Below are positions 1 to 8,380 of a stretch of 43,325 bases of DNA, piece by piece. How positions within the stretch are numbered: position 1 is the stretch's first letter; each line of letters starts with the position of its first letter. The position numbers and the translations under genes were made by a program. The stretch spans positions 1 to 43,325 of the forward strand of contig JADCEN010000027.1 in NCBI GenBank assembly GCA_020250175.1, in the 5' to 3' direction. The notes beneath the pieces were generated by a model. The model saw only the letters and a list, made by a program, of their open reading frames with translations. It did no database searches and was not told the origin of the DNA. This DNA is from Rhodobacter sp. (GTDB lineage: Bacteria; Pseudomonadota; Alphaproteobacteria; Rhodobacterales; Rhodobacteraceae).

Positions 1-213
1 GAAAGGCTCGATGAGATAGCGCCGAAACGCATCGTAGTTGTACGAACCGGGGAAGTAACCCAATGGGCTGGACGTCCCGCGATTGTAGCGGACAGCGGCC
101 TGATTGTGAAAACCGTCCACACTTGCCCGGACGGCCTGCCGTCCAAGCCCTTCAATCACCGGCTTCAGGCGGTCGGCAAACGTGGTCTTTCCTGCCCCGA
201 CCCGCCAGAGCGC
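1..213 (-). pseudogene. Truncated uridine-kinase-like P-loop protein (N-terminal part, runs off the window)
   Basis: Reading the minus strand from about 213 down to 1 gives an open frame with a P-loop (VGAGKTTFADRL) followed by a segment containing RASVDGFHN, RYNRG and SYNYDAFRRYLIEPF. This spacing matches the uridine kinase/phosphoribulokinase-like family, where the P-loop binds ATP and the VDGFH segment lies near the active site. The residues that should precede the P-loop are missing: homology stops at about 210, and IS630-type transposase sequence on the opposite strand begins at about 226. The gene therefore seems to have lost its start through an insertion or deletion. Its 3' end lies outside the window, so whether the rest is intact cannot be seen. 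The family assignment rests on remembered motif similarity and the exact breakpoint is approximate. Confidence 0.55.
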
Positions 214-225
214 GCCTTGGTGCCC

Positions 226-790
226 TGCGATGACGGGAAATCCCGGGTCCGGGCGCCGGACCGCACCCGGCCGGGGGTGCCGCTGAAGAAGGGCCGCGCC
301 GCAACCATGACCCAGGATTACAGGCGTCACGGCACGACCATGCTGTTCGCGGCGTTCGGCGTGACGTCGGGCATGGTCATCGCCGCCAGCATGCCCCGCC
401 TCCGCGCCAAAGAGGTCCTGAACTTCCTGCGGCAGATCGACACGACCTTGCCCGCGCGGCGCGATGTGCATCTGGTGCCCGACACCTGCACCACCCAGAA
501 AACGCCCGGCGTGAAGGCCTGGCCGGACAAGCACCCGCGCTGCAAGCGGCATTGCAGGCCGACCGGTGCCTCGTGGCGCACCCTGGTCGAGCGGTTCTTC
601 GCCCATATCACAGCGCGGCGCATCCGAGGAGGCCGCTCTTCCAGCGTCGATGCGCTGGCCACCGCGATCCATGATTGTCTGGCACAGCACAGCGGGAAGC
701 CAAAGCCCTGCAACTGGACAAAAACCGCCGGGGACATCCCCGCCCGGGAACGCCGCGCACCGGCCAAGCTGGATGAAATCAGAGCGAACA
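226..790 (+). pseudogene. IS630-family transposase remnant (C-terminal two thirds)
   Basis: The frame from about 226 to 790 carries typical IS630 DDE transposase landmarks: PGVPLKKGRAATMTQDYRRH, then DTCTTQKTPGVKAW (second catalytic Asp), then ASWRTLVERFFAHIT (catalytic Glu), then WTKTAGDI near the end. The N-terminal helix-turn-helix domain is absent and the open frame upstream of 226 reads into unrelated sequence, so this is not a working gene. Several normally conserved residues differ, for example Thr after the second Asp instead of Asn, which fits decay. The frame stays open to 1011, but nothing after about 790 looks like transposase. It lies head to head with a truncated kinase gene and probably marks the event that broke it. 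Confidence 0.7.
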
Positions 791-1082
791 GGCAGGATGT
801 GTCAGATGCAGAGAATTGGACCGACCCGCGCATCGGCCTTTACATCAAGGCAAAGTCTTACGGCCTCTCCGTTCGCAAAATCCACTTCCCCAGTGCCCCC
901 CGGCGTTTCTGCCACGCGATGCGTGGCTGGGCAACCGGTCAACCAGAGCATGGAGGCTCACCATATCGGAAGCTTCACGGCCAATCGCCACTTGGTGCGT
1001 TTGCCATATAAGCCCGCAAGTATCCCGGGGGCGACGCGGCACATGCCGTGACGGGGGGCTGGCCCCTGTTCTTTCTGTCGGC

Positions 1083-2072
1083 CTACAGCCCCAGCCGCGC
1101 CAGGCCTGCCTCCAGCGGCCCCCAGTCCGCAATCCGCAGCCGCACTGGCAGGGTCAGCACCTTCATGCGGAAGGACGCGGGCAGGCGCACGGCATCCTTT
1201 TCCGTCGTCACCAGCTGTGCCCCTGCTGCTGCCGCCTCGATCTCCAGCCGCAGCATCAGCGCCTCCGACAGGGGCTGGTGATCGTCCAGCGCCTCGCCCC
1301 GCACCAGGTCCGCCCCTTCGTCGCGCAGCGTGGCAAAGAACTTCTCCGGCTGGCCGATCCCGGCAAAGGCCAGCACCCGTTGCCCCTGCCAGTCCATCCC
1401 CATGCGCAGCGGCTCCAAATGCCCGGTCAGGTGCGGCACCGCCACCGCTGACCCCCATCTTGCGGCAAACCCCGCCTGTGCCGCCTCTGGCCCCACCGAC
1501 AAAAGCAGGTCGGCCCGCGCCAGCCCTTCGGCCACCGGTTCGCGCAGCGGCCCGGCGGGCAGGCAGCGGCCGTTGCCAAAGCCCTGGGCGGCATCCACCA
1601 CCACCAGCGACAGGTCCTTGCGGACCGACGGGTTCTGAAACCCGTCGTCCAGCACAATCACCTCTGCCCCGCCAGCCTCGGCTATCCGCACCCCGGCGGC
1701 GCGGTTGCGGGCCACCACCACCGGGGCAAAGGCGGCCAGCAGCAGCGGCTCGTCACCCACCTGGGCGGCGCCGTGCCGCGCGGCATCCACCCGCAGCGGC
1801 CCGGCCTCGGTTCCGCCATGGCCGCGCGACACCACCCAGACCGCCCGCCCGCGCGCCGCCAGCCGTTCGACCAGTGCGATGGCGGCGGGTGTCTTGCCGG
1901 TTCCGCCGACATTGATGTTGCCGATGCAGATCACCGGCACGCCCGCGCGGTAGCCCGGCATTCGCAGCCGCCGCGCCGTTGCTGCCGCATAGGCCGCGCC
2001 CAGCGGGGCCAGCAGCCGCGCCGCCAGCGCCGGCCGATCTGGCGGCGTGAACCAGAAGGACGGGGCTTTCAC
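1083..2072 (-). CDS. lpxK: Tetraacyldisaccharide 4'-kinase
   Basis: LpxK phosphorylates the 4' position of the tetraacyldisaccharide-1-phosphate lipid A precursor with ATP at the inner membrane, the sixth step of the Raetz pathway. The 329-residue product begins [14 protein letters not shown], has a Walker A-like [12 protein letters not shown] at about residues 51-62 and the family motif VLDDGFQ near residue 150, and has normal family length. The start is GTG at 2072, which overlaps the TGA of waaA (GTGA), so the two genes are translationally coupled. A much longer upstream frame exists but would cover the end of waaA and is rejected. The gene is last in a DUF4170-waaA-lpxK operon devoted to lipid A and Kdo assembly. 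No strong terminator was seen between its stop and the IS630 remnant. Confidence 0.93.
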   Translation of the reverse strand: MKAPSFWFTPPDRPALAARLLAPLGAAYAAATARRLRMPGYRAGVPVICIGNINVGGTGKTPAAIALVERLAARGRAVWVVSRGHGGTEAGPLRVDAARHGAAQVGDEPLLLAAFAPVVVARNRAAGVRIAEAGGAEVIVLDDGFQNPSVRKDLSLVVVDAAQGFGNGRCLPAGPLREPVAEGLARADLLLSVGPEAAQAGFAARWGSAVAVPHLTGHLEPLRMGMDWQGQRVLAFAGIGQPEKFFATLRDEGADLVRGEALDDHQPLSEALMLRLEIEAAAAGAQLVTTEKDAVRLPASFRMKVLTLPVRLRIADWGPLEAGLARLGL

Positions 2073-3265
2073 CGGCTCGCCTCCAGCAGCTCGCGCACCA
2101 GCAGAACCACCCGGTCGGTCACCTCGGCCCCTGCCGATGTCACGGCCCAGGCTGCCTGTGCCAGCCGCGCCGCGCGGTCGGGCGACAGAAGGTCGGCCAG
2201 CCCCTCGGCCAGATCGGCAGGGCTGCCGACCGGGCGCGTGGCCCGCGCCTCGGTCAGCCGCGCCATCGCCGCCTGCCATGCGCCGGTCTGCGGACCATGC
2301 AGGATCGCCGATCCCAGGGCGGCGGCCTCGAACGGGTCGTGTTGGCTGCCCGCCCCATAGAGGCTGCCCCCCAGATAGGTGATCGGTGCCAGCCGGTACC
2401 ACAGCCCCATTTCGGACGGGACATCGGCCAGAAACACTTCGGTCTCTTCGTCCGGCTCCTCGTCGGCGGACCGGCGCGCCACGGTCCAGCCTTCGGCAGC
2501 CTCGATCTGACGGACCAGGGCATCGGCCCGCTCGGGCCTGTCCGGCACGATGATCAGCAAAAGACGGTGCGACAGCCGCAATGCCGCGCGGTGCGCGCCG
2601 ATCACGGCAGCGTCCTCGGCTTCGGGCAGTCCGGTCGCCAGCCAGACCGGGCGTGTCCGGAACTGCCGCACCAGCGCCGCCCGTTCGGCCTCGGTGCAGG
2701 GCAATACGCCCGAGCCGTCCTCCAGCCGCCCCTCGATCCGCACAAGGTCCGGATCGGCACCCTTGCGGCGGAACAGGCGGGCGGCGGTTTCATCGACCGC
2801 GAAGACCCGGTGTATCTGCCCCAGGCCGCGCCGGATCACGCCGGGCCAGACTGTGCCCGGCCCACCCGGCAGACCGGGCTTGCGCGCATCGACCATGATC
2901 ACCGGAATGCTGCGGCGCGCGGCTGCGTCCAGCAGCAGCGGGCGCAGCTCGCCGTCCGACAGCACGCCGATTCCGGGCCGCCAGTACTCCAGAAACGCCC
3001 GAACGGCGGTCCCTGTTTCCGCCGGGGGCAGGATCCGCGTCAGGCCGGGCTGATCGGGCACCTCCCGGGTTGAGGACAAAAGGACGGGGGTCCCGTCCTC
3101 TTCATACAGGCGGCGGGCCAGTTCCAGCAGGCCCCGCACCGCGCCGGGTCCCGGCGCATGCATCCAGACCAGTCGCCCGGCAGGGCGCGGCGGCCAGTCG
3201 GCCGGCGGCCCATCCCCCCCGCCGGCAAAGACCGCATAAAGCGAAAGGCCAAGGCTGCGGTTCAT
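2069..3265 (-). CDS. waaA: 3-deoxy-D-manno-octulosonic acid (Kdo) transferase
   Basis: WaaA/KdtA transfers Kdo from CMP-Kdo to lipid IVA at the cytoplasmic face of the inner membrane (glycosyltransferase family 30). The 398-residue product starts [13 protein letters not shown]. It shows the GT30 landmarks [12 protein letters not shown] (N-terminal domain), [23 protein letters not shown] and, in the C-terminal domain, [22 protein letters not shown], the nucleotide-sugar-binding stretch. The ATG at 3265 follows a GGGG ribosome-binding stretch and lies 13 bases after the DUF4170 stop. An in-frame start 60 codons upstream (3445) would lie inside DUF4170 and encodes non-family sequence, so it was not used. 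The gene overlaps lpxK by four bases. Confidence 0.92.
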   Translation of the reverse strand: MNRSLGLSLYAVFAGGGDGPPADWPPRPAGRLVWMHAPGPGAVRGLLELARRLYEEDGTPVLLSSTREVPDQPGLTRILPPAETGTAVRAFLEYWRPGIGVLSDGELRPLLLDAAARRSIPVIMVDARKPGLPGGPGTVWPGVIRRGLGQIHRVFAVDETAARLFRRKGADPDLVRIEGRLEDGSGVLPCTEAERAALVRQFRTRPVWLATGLPEAEDAAVIGAHRAALRLSHRLLLIIVPDRPERADALVRQIEAAEGWTVARRSADEEPDEETEVFLADVPSEMGLWYRLAPITYLGGSLYGAGSQHDPFEAAALGSAILHGPQTGAWQAAMARLTEARATRPVGSPADLAEGLADLLSPDRAARLAQAAWAVTSAGAEVTDRVVLLVRELLEASR

Positions 3266-3278
3266 CCCCGGCGGCGGA

Positions 3279-3527
3279 TCACGCCCCGAACGCGTCGGCG
3301 GTGGCCGACCCCGCGCTTTCCTCGTCGCGCAGGCGGTGCAGATGCGCAATGAAATAGCGCATATGGGCATTGTCCACCGTTCGCTGCGCTTCGGCCTTCC
3401 AGGCCAAAAAGGCGCTGGCATAATCGGGGAAAATCCCGACGACATGGATCGCGGACAGATCCCGGAACACTGTCCTTGCGGGATCGGTCAACTCGCCGCC
3501 AAAGACGAGGTGAAGCTTCTGGGCCAT
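3279..3527 (-). CDS. DUF4170 family small protein
   Basis: This 82-residue protein begins MAQKLHLVFGGELTDP and contains HVVGIFPDYASAFLAWKAEAQ and TVDNAHMRYFIAHLHRL, the pattern of the DUF4170 family. That family is found almost only in alphaproteobacteria, usually directly upstream of waaA. Its function is not established; constant synteny suggests a role linked to lipid A/Kdo synthesis, but that is inference. No signal peptide or membrane segment is visible, so it is probably cytoplasmic. The ATG is preceded by GGAG at a normal distance. It is the first gene of the minus-strand lipid A operon. Confidence 0.88.
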   Translation of the reverse strand: MAQKLHLVFGGELTDPARTVFRDLSAIHVVGIFPDYASAFLAWKAEAQRTVDNAHMRYFIAHLHRLRDEESAGSATADAFGA

Positions 3528-3608
3528 GCCGCATGCTCCGCTGCAGGAAAAGGGATGCGCGTTGTGCGCACCCTAAAGGATGCGCGCCAAGCGTCAAGCG
3601 CGGCCCGG

Positions 3609-4592
3609 TCAGCGCAGCGTCAGAATGGTCGAGCCCGTCGTTTCCCGTGCTTCCAGCGCCCGGTGCGCATCCGCCACCCGCTCCAGCGGAAACCGCTGGT
3701 CGATCCGGATTCTGACCGCCCCCGAGGCGACCTTGCCGAACAGATCGCGCGCCATCTGCTGGCAGACCACCGGATCGGCCGTATGGGTGAACAGCGTCGG
3801 ACGCGTCAGCTTCAGCGATCCCTTGGCGGCCAGAAGGTTGATGTCAAAGGGCGGCACCTTGCCCGAGGCGGTGCCGAACAGGATCATCATTCCCAGCGGG
3901 CGCAGACAGTCGAGCGACCCGTTGAATGTGGTGGCCCCGACGGAATCCATCACCACGTCCACGCCCTTGCCGCCGGTCAGGTCGCGCACCTGCGCCACGA
4001 AATCGCCGCTGCGGTAGTTGATGCAGGCGCTGGCCCCATGCTCCAGCGCCAGCCTGCATTTTTCGTCGCTGCCCGCTGTGCCGATCAGGCGGATGCCCTC
4101 GCTGCGCGCCCACTGGCAGGCAATCAGGCCAACCCCCCCTGCGGCGGCATGAAACAGCACCGTATCGCCCTGGGCAATCGGCACGGTGCGGCGGAACAGG
4201 TAGACCACCGTCATCCCCTTCAGCATCATCGCCGCCCCGTCGTCAAAGGAAATGCCGTCGGGCAGGGGGCAGACCTGCGCCGCAGGCATTGTGCGGGCTG
4301 CGGCATAGGCCCCCGGCGGGTTGGCGGCATAGGCCACCCTGTCGCCGGGCCGCAGATGCATCACACCCGCGCCCACCGCCGTCACCATTCCGGCGGCTTC
4401 CATGCCCATCGCGACAGGAAGCTGCATCGGATACAGGCCCGACCGCTGGTAGACATCGATGAAGTTCAGCCCGGCTGCATGCTGCTCGATGGTTACTTCG
4501 CCGGCCGCCGGGGAAGGAACCTCGCGCTCGGCAAGTTCAAAGACCTCCGGCCCGCCATGGGCGCGGATGATGACGGTGCGGGCGGTTGGCAT
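3609..4592 (-). CDS. Quinone oxidoreductase family protein (MDR superfamily)
   Basis: The 327-residue product is a zinc-independent medium-chain dehydrogenase/reductase of the quinone oxidoreductase type, expected to use NADPH to reduce quinones or other enones in the cytosol. It opens MPTARTVIIRAHGGPEVFEL, has GLNFIDVYQRSGLYP at about residue 50, the nucleotide-binding glycine motif AAGGVGLIACQWA at about 145-157, and GGKGVDVVMDSVG, all typical of the family; length is close to E. coli QorA. The start at 4592 is preceded by AAAGGA about nine bases away, which favours it over the ATG 33 bases upstream. It is divergent from the RNA helicase gene, and the physiological substrate cannot be told from sequence. 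Confidence 0.88.
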   Translation of the reverse strand: MPTARTVIIRAHGGPEVFELAEREVPSPAAGEVTIEQHAAGLNFIDVYQRSGLYPMQLPVAMGMEAAGMVTAVGAGVMHLRPGDRVAYAANPPGAYAAARTMPAAQVCPLPDGISFDDGAAMMLKGMTVVYLFRRTVPIAQGDTVLFHAAAGGVGLIACQWARSEGIRLIGTAGSDEKCRLALEHGASACINYRSGDFVAQVRDLTGGKGVDVVMDSVGATTFNGSLDCLRPLGMMILFGTASGKVPPFDINLLAAKGSLKLTRPTLFTHTADPVVCQQMARDLFGKVASGAVRIRIDQRFPLERVADAHRALEARETTGSTILTLR

Positions 4593-4769
4593 GGCGCATA
4601 TCCTTTTCAAGAACGGTCGCCGCAATCATCGCAGGGATGCGGGCGGCTTCAAGCGCTGATCGGTCGGGCCCCTGTGCCCTGCGGGGCTATACAGATGTGA
4701 TTATTCCGCTTATGCGCTGAGGCAGGCCTCCGAACATCCGGGGCGGTCCGGGCGAGGAGGCCCGGCTGC

Positions 4770-4818
4770 AAAGGGGAAAGGACGCCGTCCTTCGGGCACT
4801 TTGGCTGTGCCCCCCTTT
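4770..4818 (+). promoter_or_regulatory. Foldable 5' leader of the DEAD-box helicase mRNA (putative three-way junction)
   Basis: Sixteen bases before the helicase ATG lies a nested inverted-repeat structure. An outer stem AAAGGG (4770-4775) pairs with CCCTTT (4813-4818). Inside it are two hairpins: AAGGA (4778-4782) with TCCTT (4788-4792), and GGGCAC (4794-4799) with GTGCCC (4807-4812). In RNA this would be a three-way junction directly upstream of the weak AAGG ribosome-binding site at 4820-4823. Leaders of cold-shock RNA helicases and RNA chaperones are often structured and regulated, so a thermosensing or autoregulatory role is possible; that is inference. Confidence 0.45.
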
Positions 4819-4833
4819 CAAGGCTGAACGACA

Positions 4834-7278
4834 ATGAACGACGATGCGATTGCCGCGCCTCTGGCTGTGGCGCTTTCCGCCCGGGGGTATGAAACCCTGA
4901 CCCCCGTCCAACAGGCGATTCTGGCCCCCGAGGTTGCAGGCCGCGATGCGCTGGTCAGCGCCCAGACCGGATCGGGCAAGACGGTGGCCTTTGGCATGGC
5001 CATTGCCCCCGACCTGCTGGGCGGGGCCGACCGGCTGCTCTTTGCCGATGTGCCGATGGCGCTGATCATCGCGCCCACGCGGGAACTGGCGCTGCAGGTC
5101 GCGCGCGAGCTCGACTGGCTTTATGCCGAAACCGGGGCCCAGATTGCCACCTGTGTCGGCGGCATGGATTACCGCACTGAAAAGCGCGCGCTGGACCGGG
5201 GCGCGCATATCGTGGTCGGCACGCCGGGCCGGTTGCGCGACCATATCGACCGGGGATCACTCGATCTGTCGGGCCTGCGTGCCGCCGTGCTGGACGAAGC
5301 GGATGAGATGCTGGACCTGGGCTTTCGGGAGGACCTGGAATTCATCCTGGCCGCCGCCCCGGCGGAGCGGCGCACCATGATGTTTTCGGCCACCGTGCCG
5401 CCTGCCATCGCGGCGCTGGCCAAGGATTTCCAGCGCGACGCGCTGCGCATCCAGACGCAAGGCGAGGCGCGCCAGCATGTCGACATCGAATACCGCGCTC
5501 TGAACGTCAGCACCCGCGACCGCGAACATGCGATCTTCAACGTCCTGCGCTTTTACGAGGCGCGCACGGCGATCGTGTTCTGCAAGACCCGGGTCAACGT
5601 GAACCACCTGTTCGCCCGCATGGGCAACCGGGGGTTTCAGGTGGTGGCGCTGTCGGGCGAACTTTCGCAGCAGGAACGCACCCATGCCCTGCAATCCCTG
5701 CGCGACGGGCGGGCGCGGGTTTGTATCGCCACCGATGTGGCGGCGCGCGGCATTGATCTGCCGGGGCTTGATCTGGTGATCCATGCCGATCTTCCGGCCA
5801 ATTCCGAAACGCTGCTGCACCGGTCGGGCCGCACGGGCCGCGCCGGTGCAAAAGGCGTGTCGGTGCTGATCGTGACACCTGCGGAATTCAAGAAGGCGCA
5901 GCGATTGTTGCAAGGGGCCAGGGTCGTGGCCGCATGGGCCAAGGCCCCCTCGGCCGATGAGGTGCGCGCCAGGGATGAGGTGCGCCTGCTGGATCACGCC
6001 GCCCTGGTGCAGCCGGTGACCGAGGATGAAAAGGCCGTGGTCGCGGCCATTCTGGACCGCGTCGGCCCCGATCAGGCCGCCGCCGCCTTTGCCCGGTTGT
6101 GGCGCGAAGGCCGTTCTGCGCCTGAAGAGTTGATGGACCTGTCCGGCCCCGCCCCCGCCGCGCCGAAACCGCGCGGGGAATTCGGTGCCTCGGTCTGGTA
6201 TGCCATCAATGTGGGCCGCGCCGGCCGGGCCGAGGCGCGCTGGCTGCTGCCGAAGATCTGCGATGCGGGCGGCATCACCAAAGACGGCATCGGTGCCATC
6301 CGCGTGCAGGAGGATGAAACCTTCGTCCAGATCGCCGTGGCCCTTGCCCCCCGCTTCGGCGAGGGGATGGAACTGGAACCCGGCGTCACCCTGCGCCGCA
6401 TCGCGGGCGAGCCGAACCTGGATGCGCCGGTGAAGCCCCGCGCCAAACCGCGCGAGGCGAAGCCCCATGAACCCGAGGCCGACCGCAAAGTCTATACCCC
6501 CAAGCCCCTGCGCATCGATGAGGGCGAGGCAGAGTTTGCCGCAGCACCTTCTGCCGCCCCTGCCCCAGTGCGCAGTGCTGCGCCTGCCCCGCGCCCGCTG
6601 CGCGAGGACAGCGCCCCGGTCCCGCGCAAGCCCTATGACCCGGATCGCAAACCTTTTGATCCCGACCGCAAGCCCTTTGTGAAACGTGATACGGTCGCAA
6701 AGCCCTATGCCAAGCGCGACGATGCGCCCAAGTCCTATGCCAAACCCCACGCCACACGGGATGACGCGCCCAAGCCTTACGCCAAGCGCACCGATGCGGC
6801 GAAGCCCTATGCCAAGGCAGCAGATGCCCCGCGCAAACCCTACGTGAAGCGCGACGATGCCGCAGCAAAGCCCTATGCGAAACGCGACGGTGATGCGCCG
6901 AAATCCTACACCAAGCGCGACGATGCGCCCAAATCCTACCCCAAGCGCGACGATGCTGCGGCGAAACCCTATACCAAACCGGCAGACGGCGACCGCAAGC
7001 CTTACGTGAAGCGTGACGGCACGGCGAAACCCACCGCCCGCCGCGCAGAAGGCGAGGCCCCCAAACCCCGCTGGCAGCCCCCGAAATCCGGCGGGGCCGA
7101 TGCCCGCCCGCCCCGCCCCAAGGCCGCAGCGGCAGCAGGCGGCAAACCGGCATTCGGCAAGGCCGCAGGCAGCAAATCCCACACCAAACCCGCCTTCGGC
7201 AAGAAACCCGCCCCGCGCCCGGCTGATCCGTCTGACACCAGCAAGCGATTTGTGCCGCCGAAAAAGCCGCAGGGGTAG
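4834..7278 (+). CDS. DEAD-box ATP-dependent RNA helicase with DbpA-like RNA-binding domain and basic repeat tail
   Basis: The 814-residue protein is a DeaD/CsdA-type RNA helicase that would unwind structured RNA in ribosome assembly or mRNA decay. The helicase core shows the Q motif (GYETLTPVQQAIL, ~19-31), motif I (AQTGSGKT, ~44-51), PTRELA, TPGRL, motif II DEAD (~155-158), SAT (~185), ATDVAARGIDLPG (~299) and HRSGRTGRAG (~329). Residues ~450-525 resemble the DbpA C-terminal RNA-binding domain (VWYAINVGRAGRAEARWLLP, GGITKDGIGAIRV). From ~540 onward comes a low-complexity Lys/Pro/Ala/Asp tail with many imperfect repeats of the KPYAKRDDAPK type, probably disordered and RNA-binding. The tail is much longer than in E. 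coli DeaD. A leader of 16-60 bases upstream can fold. Confidence 0.92.
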   Translation: MNDDAIAAPLAVALSARGYETLTPVQQAILAPEVAGRDALVSAQTGSGKTVAFGMAIAPDLLGGADRLLFADVPMALIIAPTRELALQVARELDWLYAETGAQIATCVGGMDYRTEKRALDRGAHIVVGTPGRLRDHIDRGSLDLSGLRAAVLDEADEMLDLGFREDLEFILAAAPAERRTMMFSATVPPAIAALAKDFQRDALRIQTQGEARQHVDIEYRALNVSTRDREHAIFNVLRFYEARTAIVFCKTRVNVNHLFARMGNRGFQVVALSGELSQQERTHALQSLRDGRARVCIATDVAARGIDLPGLDLVIHADLPANSETLLHRSGRTGRAGAKGVSVLIVTPAEFKKAQRLLQGARVVAAWAKAPSADEVRARDEVRLLDHAALVQPVTEDEKAVVAAILDRVGPDQAAAAFARLWREGRSAPEELMDLSGPAPAAPKPRGEFGASVWYAINVGRAGRAEARWLLPKICDAGGITKDGIGAIRVQEDETFVQIAVALAPRFGEGMELEPGVTLRRIAGEPNLDAPVKPRAKPREAKPHEPEADRKVYTPKPLRIDEGEAEFAAAPSAAPAPVRSAAPAPRPLREDSAPVPRKPYDPDRKPFDPDRKPFVKRDTVAKPYAKRDDAPKSYAKPHATRDDAPKPYAKRTDAAKPYAKAADAPRKPYVKRDDAAAKPYAKRDGDAPKSYTKRDDAPKSYPKRDDAAAKPYTKPADGDRKPYVKRDGTAKPTARRAEGEAPKPRWQPPKSGGADARPPRPKAAAAAGGKPAFGKAAGSKSHTKPAFGKKPAPRPADPSDTSKRFVPPKKPQG
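6606..7035 (+). repeat. Imperfect in-frame tandem repeats in the helicase tail
   Basis: Within the helicase gene, about 430 bases encode repeated units built on KPYAKRDDA, KPYVKRDDA and KSYAKP, with period mostly 8-12 codons. The DNA repeats (AAGCCCTATGCCAAGCGCGAC-like units) are similar enough for slippage, so tail length may vary between strains. The encoded segment is strongly basic and rich in proline, expected to be disordered. Confidence 0.7.
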
Positions 7279-7485
7279 TCTTCGGATCGCTCCACCAAAG
7301 GGGCCACTTCAGGCGCAAGCCCTTGGTCGTTGGTGTCAGCTATCGCGCGAGGCGACGCTGCTTGCATGAAAACCGGAAGACCGGGAATTTCGGCGGATTT
7401 CTTCGGCAGCCCGCCGTCACTGCTGAGCACGCCCAAGGACGCAATGCGGGGGCTTTTGTGGCAGTGCCGGTACGAAAGCTGACAG

Positions 7486-7830
7486 TCATGGAACGGCTTG
7501 CGTCGGCAGACGGGTTCGAATTGCCTCTGCAAGCTTTTGCCGCTGCAGCTGCGCCTGAGTCTTTTCAGAGCGGCAGGCAGCATCCGCCCATAGGCCAGAG
7601 CCGGTATTGCCCTGCATCAGCAGGTGATCCGCCGCCTGGCTGTCTTGCCCTGCGGCATCGGTGACATGGCAGCGCAGCGCCGGTTTGTGCCTCCGCCCCG
7701 CGTTCACATGGTTCTTGCCGCCGCAATGTGACGTGCCATGCGTCCTGGTCCAGCGCGCGCCACCATCCTTCTGCGATCGACCGGCAGGGTCGTCGGCCCG
7801 GCCCTCTGGCGCCTCTGATACCAACGGCCC
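7486..7830 (-). pseudogene. IS5-family transposase remnant, C-terminal part
   Basis: On the minus strand this frame reads RSQKDGGARWTR, KNHVNAGRRHKPALRCHVTDAA and QGNTGSGLWADAACRSE, unmistakable C-terminal landmarks of IS5-type transposases (normally YKNHVNADRKHKLIRR-type, then NTGSxVWADxAYRS). The YG before KNHVN is altered and the catalytic C-terminal region is followed by unrelated residues, so the piece is decayed. Its N-terminal half is not contiguous: an IS630 fragment intervenes and the matching IS5 N-terminus lies at 8178-8300. No intact inverted repeats were recognised. Confidence 0.7.
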
Positions 7831-7832
7831 TT

Positions 7833-8105
7833 TCAACTGACCTTTGCCCAGGCGCGCGGGGTGATTGAGGTGACGGTGTTGGGATCGTTGGCGAAGCGGT
7901 TCCATGCGGCACAGCAGGCATCGACGATGGCGTCGCAGCTGTCGAATATGCTGATCGGGAGCCGGTTGGCGCGCAGATATTGCCAGATGGTTTCGACCTG
8001 GTTCTGGTCAATGCTGCCGGGTGGCAAGGTTAGCAGAGAGAGAGTGTCGGGGACGACGAGGGCGTTCGCGCCATGTCGGCCTGCGCCGTCGGGAAGGGGG
8101 GGTCC
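7833..8105 (-). pseudogene. IS630-family transposase remnant, C-terminal part, lodged inside IS5 remnant
   Basis: The minus-strand frame contains VVPDTLSLLTLPPGS, NQVETIWQYLRANRLP, DSCDAIVDACCAAWN and ITPRAWAKVS. This corresponds to the C-terminal third of IS630-type transposases, in which the catalytic Glu is in the NPVExIWxYLR motif (here NQVETIW). It ends in a stop at 7833 as an intact family member would. The upstream DDE parts are missing. It is flanked on both sides by IS5 transposase pieces in the same orientation, so it appears to have landed in, or recombined with, the IS5 element. Confidence 0.72.
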
Positions 8106-8177
8106 ATGGGGTGAGGCGGGGGTTTCCCGACGAACGCTGCGACATTGCGCGGGATTTCCGCCAGATGGACATTCACG

Positions 8178-8300
8178 AAGGCGCGTCAGCGCGCCATTCA
8201 CGACCTGCCGGACCTTCCGCAACCGGTGGCGCGCCGGGATGCCCTTCTCAAGGTCCACACGGCTGAAACGCGAAACTGCCGCCCCGTGCGTACCCCGCAT
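8178..8300 (-). pseudogene. IS5-family transposase remnant, N-terminal part
   Basis: Reading from an ATG at 8300, MRGTHGAAVSRFSRVDLEKG followed by IPARHRLRKVRQVVNGAL matches the N-terminus of IS5-type transposases (normally ...IPAxHPLRxIRxxVN...). Homology stops at about 8178, then comes unrelated sequence and the IS630 fragment. The central IS5 region of roughly 100 residues, which holds the first catalytic Asp, is not found. Confidence 0.65.
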
Positions 8301-8380
8301 GATCCCCCCCTGCAAACCCTGCAGAAAGAGGGGATTATGTTCCTTGAACCGCGTCGCGAGGCAAGTTCTTCAGCAGCCTG

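Noticed and set aside
106-1011. 301-codon plus-strand frame as an intact gene
   Set aside because: Only its central part matches an IS630 transposase; both ends are unrelated sequence.
3266-3445. N-terminal extension of WaaA
   Set aside because: The extra 60 residues overlap DUF4170 and do not resemble the transferase family.
5257-7182. 641-codon open frame on the minus strand over the helicase
   Set aside because: Antisense shadow with low-complexity GC-driven composition.
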